Shown here: positions 56,622 through 64,000 of the stretch, piece by piece
Position numbering within the stretch: position 1 is the stretch's first letter
Layout: each line of letters begins with the position of its first letter
Position numbers and translations under genes: made by a program
NCBI RefSeq assembly: GCF_003967555.1
Contig: NZ_BIFS01000001.1
Coordinates: forward strand, 1 to 64,000
Origin: Dictyobacter kobayashii
GTDB taxonomy: Bacteria; Chloroflexota; Ktedonobacteria; Ktedonobacterales; Ktedonobacteraceae
Direction of reading: 5' to 3'
DNA: 64,000 bases
The notes under the pieces: model-generated
Seen by the model: only the letters and a program-made list of their open reading frames with translations
What the model was told of the DNA's origin: nothing
Databases searched by the model: none

Positions 56622-57533
56622 TCAGTTCTTTTTTGAAAGGATTTTCCGCAAGAAATCCACTGAGCGCTGCAATTCGGCCAGTCCATTGACTCCGTCCTCA
56701 ATCGAGATCCAGCCGTGGAAACCGGCTGCCTTCAACACTTGAAAGATGGTGGCAAAATCATTAAGACCGGTACCAATCTCACCATGAGAGAGGATGCTGG
56801 CATAACCAGGACCGTCCTCTTCGGCTCGGAGATCTTCTATCGTGTATCCGGGCTGAAGTCGTCGATCGCTTGCATGCATGCTTACAACTCGCTCTTTCAC
56901 TGCATCAAGTACCTGCAAGGGATCTTCTCCTGCTAGTAAAGCATTAGATGGATCATAGTTAACTCCAAACCAGGGAGAGTCTATTGCCTGCACAATATGT
57001 GCAAATACCGTCAGATGCTGGGCGAATTCTGGATATATCCAGTAGTTATCTTTGTAGTGATTCTCTATGGCCAGTATAACCCCATGCTCCTGGGCATACG
57101 GCAGGAGCTGGTTGATACTATCCACGACCATTTCTATTCCTTGCTCTTCCGATATTTCGGGCCTTCTTTGCCCGGAGAGCACGCGACAGGTCCGCGGGGC
57201 CGCTGCGGCGAAGAAATCCACTAGCTCGATCATGCGCTTGTGTTTTTCAATTTCGGCTTTGCGCTTGGCAGGATCAGGTTGGGTAAAGTCAGGCGAGGCG
57301 CAAAGCATGGGCATGGCTAGTTGATGTTTTCGTAATGCAGAACGTATGTCGCTTAAATACTCAGGCTCAAGTGAGGTGAAAAAACCTGGATATAACTCCA
57401 ATCCATCTACACCCAGACTCGATGCCATCTCTATCCATTCAAATAAGCTTAGCCTTCTGGTAATACAAAGATCATCCATAAAACACTTGGGAAAAACCGC
57501 GATTTTTTCTAACTGGCTGTCATTAGCTGTCAT
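56622..57533 (-). CDS. Sugar phosphate isomerase/epimerase-like TIM barrel
   Basis: A 303-residue xylose-isomerase-like TIM barrel (AP-endonuclease-2 superfamily). It has GVDGLELYPGFF, ILAIENHYKDNYWIYPEF (metal-binding Glu), WFGVNYDPSNALLAGEDP, VSMHASDRRLQ, and HGWISIEDGVNGLAELQR near the end. Such proteins isomerise or epimerise sugars or inositols. The substrate is unknown; proximity to sugar dehydrogenase genes is suggestive. Confidence 0.8.
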   Translation of the reverse strand: MTANDSQLEKIAVFPKCFMDDLCITRRLSLFEWIEMASSLGVDGLELYPGFFTSLEPEYLSDIRSALRKHQLAMPMLCASPDFTQPDPAKRKAEIEKHKRMIELVDFFAAAAPRTCRVLSGQRRPEISEEQGIEMVVDSINQLLPYAQEHGVILAIENHYKDNYWIYPEFAQHLTVFAHIVQAIDSPWFGVNYDPSNALLAGEDPLQVLDAVKERVVSMHASDRRLQPGYTIEDLRAEEDGPGYASILSHGEIGTGLNDFATIFQVLKAAGFHGWISIEDGVNGLAELQRSVDFLRKILSKKN

Positions 57534-57599
57534 GCTTTATGCCTCCTTACATAAGTTAGAGAAAACTACGTCTCGTAAGTTCCTTATACAACCAATGCT

Positions 57600-58457
57600 T
57601 TATGAGTTAGAACTATCAACGGTAGGTGTCGCGGTTGGTGTCATTTCGGGCAAAGGATCAAGAATAGACTCTACATCCATACTTATGAAAGATGCTGTTG
57701 CTTCATCTGATGACCAACCATTGTTTACGAATAAAGCAACCTGCCCTTTTATGTAGTCCGAGTCTTCTAACGTTTGAATCTCTGCACCGTTTACCTTCAA
57801 AGTTATTTCAGGGCCATTCATAGCTACCTCAAGCCTGTTCTCATATCCAATTGCTTTCATGGATGGCACCTTGGTGATACGGCTTAGTTCAGTGCTTTGC
57901 GGTATTTTATTGTCATCTAAATATTCTTTGTTGATGCTAATGGTGTTGTTCCCAAAAATATCAATGCGGTAGTCGTGGTCCAGATTGCTGTCTCCCCTCA
58001 AATAGAGCCCGACTTTGTCATTTTTGTCTGCTTTTTCAAAAATATAGCTCACACTTAAAACAAAGTTACTCAGGGGAGATGTAGTTGGAACATTTTCAAT
58101 CAATATTTTGTGCTCTGCTACAGATAATGTAAGCTTGTTATCGCTCATGGAGCGTATATAACCTGGACTACTAGATACAGCCCATCCGTTACGATTGTCC
58201 AGGAAATCTTCGTGAAATAAGGTTGTGGGTGTTGGTGTAGCTGTAATGGTCGTGGTTGGTGTCACGCTTGGCGTAACTGTTGGCGTCTTTGCTTGCCTGG
58301 TGGCAGTCGCAGTCGGTGAAGCTTGAGAAATTCCTTCGCCACTCCCTTGGATTTTTGCAGCAAAAATAACACTACCACTTATTAATATAAGTAGTAGTAA
58401 AGCAACCCAGACGAAACGTCTTACACATCTTCTCTGGCGCTTTTTTTCACTTCCCAT
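57600..58457 (-). CDS. Membrane-anchored protein with Thr-rich stalk and LamG/DUF1080-like domain
   Basis: A 285-residue protein. The N-terminal positively charged stretch (KKRQRRCVRR) is followed by one membrane segment (VWVALLLLILISGSVIFAA), then a low-complexity Thr/Pro stalk (about 40-85). The rest (about 88-270), from LFHEDFLDNRNGW, looks like a concanavalin/LamG-type beta-sandwich (VGLYLRGDSNLDHDYRIDIF, then GQVALFVNNGW), as in carbohydrate-binding modules. It is probably displayed outside the cell. Not assigned to a named family. Confidence 0.6.
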   Translation of the reverse strand: MGSEKKRQRRCVRRFVWVALLLLILISGSVIFAAKIQGSGEGISQASPTATATRQAKTPTVTPSVTPTTTITATPTPTTLFHEDFLDNRNGWAVSSSPGYIRSMSDNKLTLSVAEHKILIENVPTTSPLSNFVLSVSYIFEKADKNDKVGLYLRGDSNLDHDYRIDIFGNNTISINKEYLDDNKIPQSTELSRITKVPSMKAIGYENRLEVAMNGPEITLKVNGAEIQTLEDSDYIKGQVALFVNNGWSSDEATASFISMDVESILDPLPEMTPTATPTVDSSNS

Positions 58458-58822
58458 AACAGTGAATTGCTCCCTTGTTTCAATATCTATAGTAGTAGAA
58501 ACGAAGCTAACAGCTACGCGTTTCTATTGGCATACCTGCTTTTGCTCTTTATGACTTCGTTCACGCTCAGAGCTTTCGGATGCTTTCACCTTTCTCCATT
58601 GCTATCTACCCCTCTATCTACCATGTACGTTCAAAATCGGCCCCAGGTATGCCATCACATATGATTCCATGCCATTATGGCTACACATATTCTATTTAAA
58701 GCTCTCATGCTGTTCATTTGGATGAACACTTCCGCCTGGGAAGCTATGTTCTTTCCTGAAAACTGATCCATTTTCGCAGCTGAGTCAGTGATAACGTCTC
58801 TAAATACTTTTTGCAGCATATG
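58458..58822. other. Gene-free spacer
   Basis: Between the membrane-anchored protein gene and the TetR gene. Nothing recognised beyond the expected promoter for the minus-strand gene at 57600. Confidence 0.4.
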
Positions 58823-59449
58823 CTAGAGCAAATGTGCGCTCTCGTCTGGCATGCGTGAGACGTCTGGCATTAATACTAATAATCCTTCCGCTATGAATTG
58901 ACGGTAGATGGTAATCACTTGTTGCACACTCAGCCTTCCATCTGGGCGAAACCAGGTCGCGACTTCTGTACACATAGCAATCATAGCGTAGGATGCGATC
59001 TTGACGTCACTTTGACGGAAGATTCCTCGTTCCATCCCGTCTCGTAAGAGTTCTTGGAGGAGTGCTTCATATTTATCTCGTAAGGAGAGGATATGTGGCC
59101 TGTGCTCTTCTTCTAAGGCTCTCATCTCGGTGTCGATGATAAAAAATTCCTCTTTATACGTCGTATGCATGCGAATGTGGTTGGCAATCGCTTCATGTAA
59201 ACGTTGCAGCGGATCATCGTATTCCTTGAGGATATGTTCAAGGCTGGTGTTCAAACGCAACATGTAGGTTTCCATGATTTCCACGAGAAGAGCCTGCTTA
59301 TTGGGATAGTGATGATAGATGCTGGCAGCCTGTATTCCTGCAATACGAGCTATATCCCTCAGTGGCGCTGCATGGTATCCATATTGAGCAAAAAGCTGAA
59401 CAGCAGCAGCTAATATGCTTTCACGCATTGAACGGCCATCGGGCCGCAT
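58823..59449 (-). CDS. TetR-family regulator
   Basis: A 208-residue regulator. The N-terminal helix-turn-helix (RESILAAAVQLFAQYGYHAA, then DIARIAGIQAASIYHHYPNK) is typical TetR. The rest is the ligand-binding helical domain: IANHIRMHTTYKEEFFIID, WFRPDGRLSVQQV, resembling fatty-acid (KstR/FadR-like) TetR proteins. Such proteins usually repress neighbouring genes; the nearest downstream genes on this strand are a lipid-type membrane protein and a hydrolase upstream, so the target is open. Confidence 0.85.
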   Translation of the reverse strand: MRPDGRSMRESILAAAVQLFAQYGYHAAPLRDIARIAGIQAASIYHHYPNKQALLVEIMETYMLRLNTSLEHILKEYDDPLQRLHEAIANHIRMHTTYKEEFFIIDTEMRALEEEHRPHILSLRDKYEALLQELLRDGMERGIFRQSDVKIASYAMIAMCTEVATWFRPDGRLSVQQVITIYRQFIAEGLLVLMPDVSRMPDESAHLL

Positions 59450-59557
59450 AAGCTCATTTCCTCTTTTCTATCAGTCTCGTACCATTGTATCAGAAATGAA
59501 GGAACGAGTGAACGCCGCTGGAATTAAGCCTTTTCTCAATCAGGCTGGTTAGCACTT

Positions 59558-59848
59558 CTAGGCGCCCCTGACTTTTGTCGGCCTGTCTCTCCACAATGCA
59601 ACAATACAGCGTGGAATAAGTAGACTGCTCACAATGGCAACCCACAGTGCGGTAAGGGGTGCAAAGAGACTACCAAATAACCAGACTCCTAACCATCCTC
59701 CTAACCAACCCATGATCCCGCCTATTATCAGCATGCCCGGCCAGGACCATTTTGACCATTCTTCTGGCTGCAGTCGCGCGGCGCTGGCCAGCATCCCCAC
59801 AACGATACCGATAGAAAACCAGAGTGCGGTTGCGCTGAACATTTTCAT
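59558..59848 (-). CDS. Small integral membrane protein
   Basis: A 96-residue protein with three membrane segments (ATALWFSIGIVVGMLASAA, GMLIIGGIMGWLGGWLGVWL, LTALWVAIVSSLLIP). The glycine-rich middle (GGIMGWLGGWLG) recalls the GlsB/YeaQ/YmgE group of small membrane proteins. It starts 12 bases after the hydrolase gene ends (59861), so the two are probably co-transcribed. Function unknown. Confidence 0.6.
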   Translation of the reverse strand: MKMFSATALWFSIGIVVGMLASAARLQPEEWSKWSWPGMLIIGGIMGWLGGWLGVWLFGSLFAPLTALWVAIVSSLLIPRCIVALWRDRPTKVRGA

Positions 59849-59860
59849 GCTCCTTTCTAA

Positions 59861-61108
59861 TCATGAGCCTGCGTAAAGCAGGTTGTCTAGCGTACTGAAG
59901 AGATGAGTTCCATCCCCTATTAGCTGCCCCAGGTTGAGGCCGGAACGTACCTCCACGTGATCAAAAATGTGGAATTCTACATATTCATGCTTGTGCTGTA
60001 GTTGCGTCAGTGCAGCATCGAACTCTCTCGTCTCGGTAACAGGAAGGGAAGCATCATTGCGATCATGCAAAAGGAAAATGGGGGCTCGAATATCTTTGAT
60101 CACTCGTTTTGGAGAAAGTTCAGCTAGAAGCTGTTGGACATCAGGTGGGAGTGCCTTCATATTGCTTTCAACCTGCCCGGGTTCGTCTCCTTTGAGTAAA
60201 TGATAGACGGCCTGTGCCCCGGATGATAAGGTCTGTAATTGTTCTGCGCTCAAAGGTTGGGCGTTAGTGGCCAGGCCGCTCCTGAGAGTGGTTTGCTCAT
60301 CATAGGAAAAGTTTTTGATGGTTATATTCGTCAGTACCTGTATGGGTATGTCGATAGGGTGCCAGGCTTCGGCCTTTCCATCTATCGTTATACTTCTACG
60401 TCCAAAAGTTTCTATCAGGGTTGTGGTATCAAAATACCCGCCAAAGGCTGCCACATAAGCTACTTTATCTTTGATACGAGGATCGGCGGCGGCAAAACAA
60501 GTAAGTGGAACACCTCCACTGAAAGAGATCATCCCGCTATGCCTGCCAGCCATGCCTGGCAAGCTCTCTAGTTTTTTAAAGGCTTGCACTGTAGCATCAG
60601 TGTCTTGCTCTGAAATGTCGTAGTTCATCAGGATCGGAGTTGTCATATCCATCACAATCAGTCCTGTACGCGCTAACGCTTCCGATAAGTTGATTAGCTG
60701 TGGCACCTGTCGGTTGTCGCCAACTCCTGGCACAATCAATACACCACCACGGGCGCTCCTGATCAGCGGATCATGCCCTGTCGGTTGAAAAATGTCTAAA
60801 TAGACAGGACCAGTCTGTGAAGAGATTGTTATCTGGGTGTGTTGGATCGTTTCACCATTGCTAATCAGGGCTCCTGGCTGGGTCGCTGATATAAGTGCTG
60901 GGAGAATAAATACAGACCGTACTATCGATCGTCCCCAGGGAAAAACAGAACAGCAAATACTCATGATGAAGAGGAAGCTAAGCAGCACTCTCATCCCTTT
61001 TTGCCTCTTTTTCAGTGGCTTATGAATAGGAGTCTGGCCGGTTGCTTTCCTTCGAGCCAGCATATGAGGTTGACTATCAGAGGATTGCGAGGTTCTCTGG
61101 TAGAACAT
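59861..61108 (-). CDS. Membrane-anchored dienelactone-hydrolase-like protein
   Basis: A 415-residue alpha/beta hydrolase. Start ATG 61108 follows GGAAAGTGGGAG. A basic stretch (KPLKKRQKGMRV) and one hydrophobic segment (LLSFLFIMSICCSVF) anchor it in the membrane with the hydrolase outside. The core shows GGVLIVPGVGDNR, SFSGGVPLTCFAAADPR (nucleophile G-x-S-x-G-like), FLLHDRNDASLPVTETREF (aspartate) and IFDHVEV (histidine). Dienelactone-hydrolase-like; substrate unknown. Confidence 0.75.
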   Translation of the reverse strand: MFYQRTSQSSDSQPHMLARRKATGQTPIHKPLKKRQKGMRVLLSFLFIMSICCSVFPWGRSIVRSVFILPALISATQPGALISNGETIQHTQITISSQTGPVYLDIFQPTGHDPLIRSARGGVLIVPGVGDNRQVPQLINLSEALARTGLIVMDMTTPILMNYDISEQDTDATVQAFKKLESLPGMAGRHSGMISFSGGVPLTCFAAADPRIKDKVAYVAAFGGYFDTTTLIETFGRRSITIDGKAEAWHPIDIPIQVLTNITIKNFSYDEQTTLRSGLATNAQPLSAEQLQTLSSGAQAVYHLLKGDEPGQVESNMKALPPDVQQLLAELSPKRVIKDIRAPIFLLHDRNDASLPVTETREFDAALTQLQHKHEYVEFHIFDHVEVRSGLNLGQLIGDGTHLFSTLDNLLYAGS

Positions 61109-61262
61109 GGTATGCTCCCACTTTCCTTCTATTAGTTCAAGCAAGCTACCATTATGTTGGTATGCCATAATAGCTTATGAGTAGCAGTATAGGTGGTTAC
61201 TCTTGTGAAAAATAGGGGCATTTGTACTATTCTTTCTGCAGGCTTTTTCATGTTCCTCTAGA

Positions 61263-61506
61263 GATCTCTACCAAGCGCTACTATCTCCATTCTTTCCTGA
61301 GTGGAGAGTGTGATGGGCGGCCGCAGCCTCCTCCCTCCTGCAAACAGGAAGATCTCTACCAAGCGCTACTATCTCCATTCTTTCCTGAGTGGAGAGTACA
61401 TGATGGGCGGCCGCAGCCTCCTCCCTCCTGCAAACAGGAAGATCTCCACCAAGCGCTACTATCTCCATTCTTTCCTGAGTGGAGAGTACATGATGGGCGG
61501 CCGCAG
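61263..61506. repeat. Three tandem repeats of about 87-90 bases
   Basis: Copies start at 61263, 61350 and 61440 with AGATCTCTACCAAGCG (one base changed in the third), and end in CAAACAGGA; they are nearly identical. The third copy ends in a hairpin. Spacings of 87 and 90 are multiples of three, so both strands stay open and encode repetitive peptides, but no ribosome binding site or start supports a gene. Confidence 0.9.
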
Positions 61507-61528
61507 CCGCCCATCATGTACTCTCCAC
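61479..61528. repeat. Perfect inverted repeat ending the tandem array
   Basis: GTGGAGAGTACATGATGGGC and on, 23 bases, a CGCA loop, and its exact inverse. The second arm is an inverted copy of part of the tandem unit, as if the array were capped by its own reverse complement. Confidence 0.85.
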
Positions 61529-61592
61529 CCTACCAACCCGGCGCCGCAGGCGCCAAAGAGGAAAATAAAAAAACCTGTTCTTTCTACAAAAA

Positions 61593-61625
61593 AGGAGCAT
61601 AATCAGTGCTGTTGATTATGCTCCT
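61593..61625. terminator. Hairpin downstream of the repeat array
   Basis: AGGAGCATAATCA paired with TGATTATGCTCCT, 7-base loop. A terminator-like stem for either strand. Confidence 0.6.
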
Positions 61626-61729
61626 ATAGAAATCTTGAAAGATTTTTCGGTCTTTTGGTGTTTTAGTTCTATTGCCATAATGGCTTAGAAACTTTTGAGA
61701 AACTCTACCTTTAGGGAGATTGAGACTGA

Positions 61730-62116
61730 TTACTTATCTATATCGGTATCCATATCATCTTCATCTGTGACCAATCCTAGATATACTCCCATCCATCCAG
61801 CGATGAAATGCGAACGCCACAATCCTTGTTCAAAAGCGTTCAGATTGGTTGGTACCAGGTGTTCGATGATCATGGTAAATTGTTTGTCATCTAAAGGCAC
61901 AGGGTTTGAGCATTCGTGATCTTCAATAAAAGTAAAATGGGCACGAATACCTGTGCGATAACCATGCTCGACTGCACTCTCATAAATAGTTTGCTCGGAT
62001 AAACCAATGCGTATACGTTTGCCAAATGGCAGATCAGTCCCAGGCGAGTAGACCAGGTCGCCAATTTTTTCCAAAGGTGGTGGTGGAACTTCATTTGATC
62101 GAGAAGAGAAAGACAT
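61730..62116 (-). CDS. Conserved-looking hypothetical protein
   Basis: A 128-residue protein from the ATG at 62116 (weak AGG upstream; a longer frame starts at 62170). It has a Pro-rich start (NEVPPPPLEKIGDLVYSP), a charged middle, RAHFTFIEDHECSNP, and an acidic tail (TDEDDMDTDIDK). No signal peptide. Not recognised; its balanced composition argues for a real gene. Confidence 0.5.
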   Translation of the reverse strand: MSFSSRSNEVPPPPLEKIGDLVYSPGTDLPFGKRIRIGLSEQTIYESAVEHGYRTGIRAHFTFIEDHECSNPVPLDDKQFTMIIEHLVPTNLNAFEQGLWRSHFIAGWMGVYLGLVTDEDDMDTDIDK

Positions 62117-62170
62117 TAGAGAACCTGCTTTCTGCGTGCGAACCGTACGTACAATTTTACAAGTCAACAC

Positions 62171-62715
62171 TTTTTAAACATAATTTGGTTAACACAAGGC
62201 TCTTGAATAAGACCAACCTGTTAGGCCTCTCAGAGTTCTATCCCCGTGGGCTCTAGATAAATAAGGCTCCCTTCCTTAGGACTGTATCTATCACATCAAC
62301 CGATAGACTCTATTTTACATTCAACCTATTCCATAAGACAAATATATCTCCCAATCCATATTTTTTATTACTTTTTGGTGAGTTACTTTTACTTTCTTTT
62401 TCAATAAAAAATACAAATATATCTATAAATCCAAAAAAAAATACCAAGCGGCGATACCTATAATGGTGTTAATTTTCTAAACGATATCGTCTATTCACTC
62501 CCTTGCTTCAATCTCCTATGAAGAGGATTCTACGCTGAAAAAGCGAGCGGAAAAATAGCTGCTCCAGATAGATGAATACAGTAACTAAAAGGTAGTATCC
62601 TGTTAGCTAGCAATAGTGTTTTTTTTGACGAATACCTATATACTGCAACAGTTACTAACTGGTGAGAGCTCTCACCGCTACCATTCACCACACAGAGAAA
62701 TCAGGTGATAATACA
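62171..62715. other. AT-rich intergenic region
   Basis: Contains the promoter region of the hemolysin-III gene. The 62.3-62.45 kb part is strongly AT-rich with A- and T-tracts that suggest curvature. No gene or RNA recognised. Confidence 0.45.
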
Positions 62716-63408
62716 TTGAATAAAAATGAGGTATCAACCGCTGAGCTTGTCCAACACAAAGTAAAACCTTTATTAAGAGGCTGGTTTCATGCCGCAGCCG
62801 CGATGGCTTCCTTGTTGTTGACGCTTGTTCTCTGCTGGTATAGCAGGACAGATCTGCCTCGCTTTATTTCTCTTCTGATCTTTGGATTGAGCATGATTGA
62901 GATGTATACGGTGAGTGCGATTTATCATATCGTGCATTGGGAACCTGCTCGGCGGCGCATCTGGCGCGCTCTTGATCATGCGAATATCTTTGTTCTAATT
63001 GCAGGCACATATACTCCTCTCTGCTTTAATATTCTATCTGGCTGGGTTCGCATTGCTCTGCTTGCCTCTATTTGGTTCCTGGCTGCCGCTGGTATCGTTT
63101 TTACGCTTTTTCCCTATGCGTTACACGTCCCTAAGTGGTTTAATGCGTTACTCTACATCTTGATGGGCTGGATCGCTATTCTTGCCATGCCTGCTTTCCT
63201 GGCAGTACTACCCTGGGCGTTTGTCTTGACGATGATCGCTGGTGGAGTCCTTTATACTATTGGAGCTCTCATCTATGCGAGCCATTGGCCCAATCCCTTT
63301 CCACGTATCTTTGGCTATCATGAAATCTTCCATCTTTTTGTCATTGCGGGAAGCGTAGCCTTTGCCTCCTGCGTCTGGATATGGGCATTAACCTTTCCAA
63401 GGGTATAA
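62716..63408 (+). CDS. Hemolysin III/PAQR-family membrane protein
   Basis: A 230-residue integral membrane protein starting at TTG 62716 (AGGTGAT upstream). Seven hydrophobic segments are visible. The PAQR motifs are present: the Ser/His-containing IYHIVHWEP, ALDHANIFVLIAGTYTPLC and the C-terminal GYHEIFHLFVIAGS, whose histidines bind zinc. The family (HlyIII/YqfA) is linked to membrane lipid homeostasis; haemolytic activity should not be assumed. Confidence 0.88.
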   Translation: MNKNEVSTAELVQHKVKPLLRGWFHAAAAMASLLLTLVLCWYSRTDLPRFISLLIFGLSMIEMYTVSAIYHIVHWEPARRRIWRALDHANIFVLIAGTYTPLCFNILSGWVRIALLASIWFLAAAGIVFTLFPYALHVPKWFNALLYILMGWIAILAMPAFLAVLPWAFVLTMIAGGVLYTIGALIYASHWPNPFPRIFGYHEIFHLFVIAGSVAFASCVWIWALTFPRV

Positions 63409-63410
63409 CG

Positions 63411-63489
63411 CCGAGCGCTAATTTGTTTGTTGATACTAAAAAATGCGTGATGCGCATTTTTTAGTATCAACAAACAAATTAGCGCTCGG
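63411..63489. terminator. Very long perfect hairpin between convergent genes
   Basis: A 37-bp perfect stem beginning CCGAGCGCTAATTTGTTTGT, with a 5-base loop, directly after the hemolysin-III gene and 36 bases before the glgX stop. A strong bidirectional terminator. Confidence 0.92.
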
Positions 63490-63524
63490 GCGCGTCAGCG
63501 CACGTACGCATTACTCACAATCAT

Positions 63525-64000
63525 CTAAATTGAAGCAGAACATTTCATAGCCACCAACACAACGACACTATGAGCCTCAAGTCCATAAGAACTTTCAGCA
63601 ATAATAGCTGCCTGATCTTCAGGCAATATATCATCAGGACTCACTATAGCAGTATCAATAATCCTCTTCCAGACTTTTCCTCTGGCTGGTACGGGTATTT
63701 CAAAATCAAGTCTGGCAAAGTCCATGTTCATCATGACATGGATATCGGTCACTTCATCACTAGCCCAGATCGTGAAGGCCAATACACGTGAGTTCGAATC
63801 ATCCCAGCCGGGACTTACCAATTGACAACCATGCCATTCAATATCTTTTTTGCCATGTCTATCTGTAATGCCGGTAAAGAAACGTTCTCGTCTGACACCA
63901 GGATGTTCTTTGCGAAAGGCGATTAAATGTTTGACAAAACGTAACAGGTCAGCATGCTTTTCAAGCAGTTCCCAGTTGAACCAGGTAATTTCGTTGTCCT
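63525..64000 (-). CDS. glgX: Glycogen debranching enzyme GlgX, C-terminal part
   Basis: The frame is open to the window edge. The visible 158 residues read ITWFNWELLEKHADLLRFVK, LIAFRKEHPGVRRERFF, WHGCQLVSPGWDDSNSRVLA, then a beta domain with HVMMNMDFARLDFEIP and RIIDTAIVSPDDI, ending SVVVLVAMKCSASI. This is the end of GlgX-type isoamylases, which debranch glycogen. The catalytic domain lies outside the window. Confidence 0.88.
   Translation of the reverse strand, partial: DNEITWFNWELLEKHADLLRFVKHLIAFRKEHPGVRRERFFTGITDRHGKKDIEWHGCQLVSPGWDDSNSRVLAFTIWASDEVTDIHVMMNMDFARLDFEIPVPARGKVWKRIIDTAIVSPDDILPEDQAAIIAESSYGLEAHSVVVLVAMKCSASI

Noticed and set aside
61263..61506. Possible CRISPR array
   Set aside because: The repeat unit is about 87-90 bases with no short repeat/variable spacer structure, and no cas genes are nearby.
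61222..61602. Repetitive peptides encoded across the tandem repeats
   Set aside because: Open frames exist on both strands only because the unit length is a multiple of three; no start signal supports translation.
1..64000. tRNA and rRNA genes
   Set aside because: No cloverleaf with a conserved T-arm and no rRNA-like segments were recognised on either strand.

Overview
This window looks like a chromosomal segment of a spore-forming, mobile-element-rich Chloroflexota bacterium of the Ktedonobacteria type. That assignment is an inference. It rests on a mosaic of IS21, ISL3, IS630, IS6, IS3 and TnpB remnants, the N-terminal fragment of a LuxR-type regulator of a kind I associate with that group, several F420-type oxidoreductases, a fused LutB-LutA protein, and moderate GC content.

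The left third (about 1-22.8 kb) is accessory and decaying. In order it holds: a frameshifted family-B DNA-polymerase-like gene with an upstream helix-turn-helix gene; an IS21 element whose istA is split by a 2,490-bp group II intron; a truncated ISL3 transposase; a PAS sensor kinase cut by an IS3 fragment; a duplicate of the dnaK upstream region; an IS630 remnant; two ordinary genes (esterase, acetyltransferase); remnants of a RibD_C/DHFR-like reductase, a LysE exporter, a LuxR-type regulator and an IS6 transposase; a ribbon-helix-helix gene; a second, nearly intact IS21 element; and a GC-rich esterase followed by broken kinase, phosphoesterase and SDR pieces.

From 23.3 kb to the end the sequence is ordinary core and metabolic DNA. 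It contains dnaK and clpB, phosphoketolase, an alpha-glucosidase, F420/flavin-type oxidoreductases, methylglyoxal synthase, a xylose-type sugar ABC transporter, a lactate-utilisation and L-rhamnose gene cluster (lutBA fusion, lutC, DeoR regulator, rhaI, rhaB and oxidoreductases), an FMN-riboswitch riboflavin operon (ribD-ribBA-ribH-ribE), a sugar isomerase, a TetR regulator, membrane and secreted proteins, a hemolysin-III protein and the end of glgX. Strong hairpin terminators separate many units.

The metabolic genes can be read together. Rhamnose breakdown gives dihydroxyacetone phosphate and L-lactaldehyde. Methylglyoxal synthase draws on the former, and the Lut complex oxidises the lactate that both branches can produce. 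Phosphoketolase and the sugar transporter serve pentose use. The riboflavin operon would supply flavins to the several flavin/F420 enzymes nearby.

The window also has a striking technical pattern. Core genes (dnaK, rhaB, ribD twice, probably ribH) and mobile genes (istA, istB, the intron reverse transcriptase, tnpB) are each broken by a missing single base, most often inside a homopolymer run. Every case I worked out is a deletion. This makes sequencing or assembly error a serious alternative to genuine gene decay.
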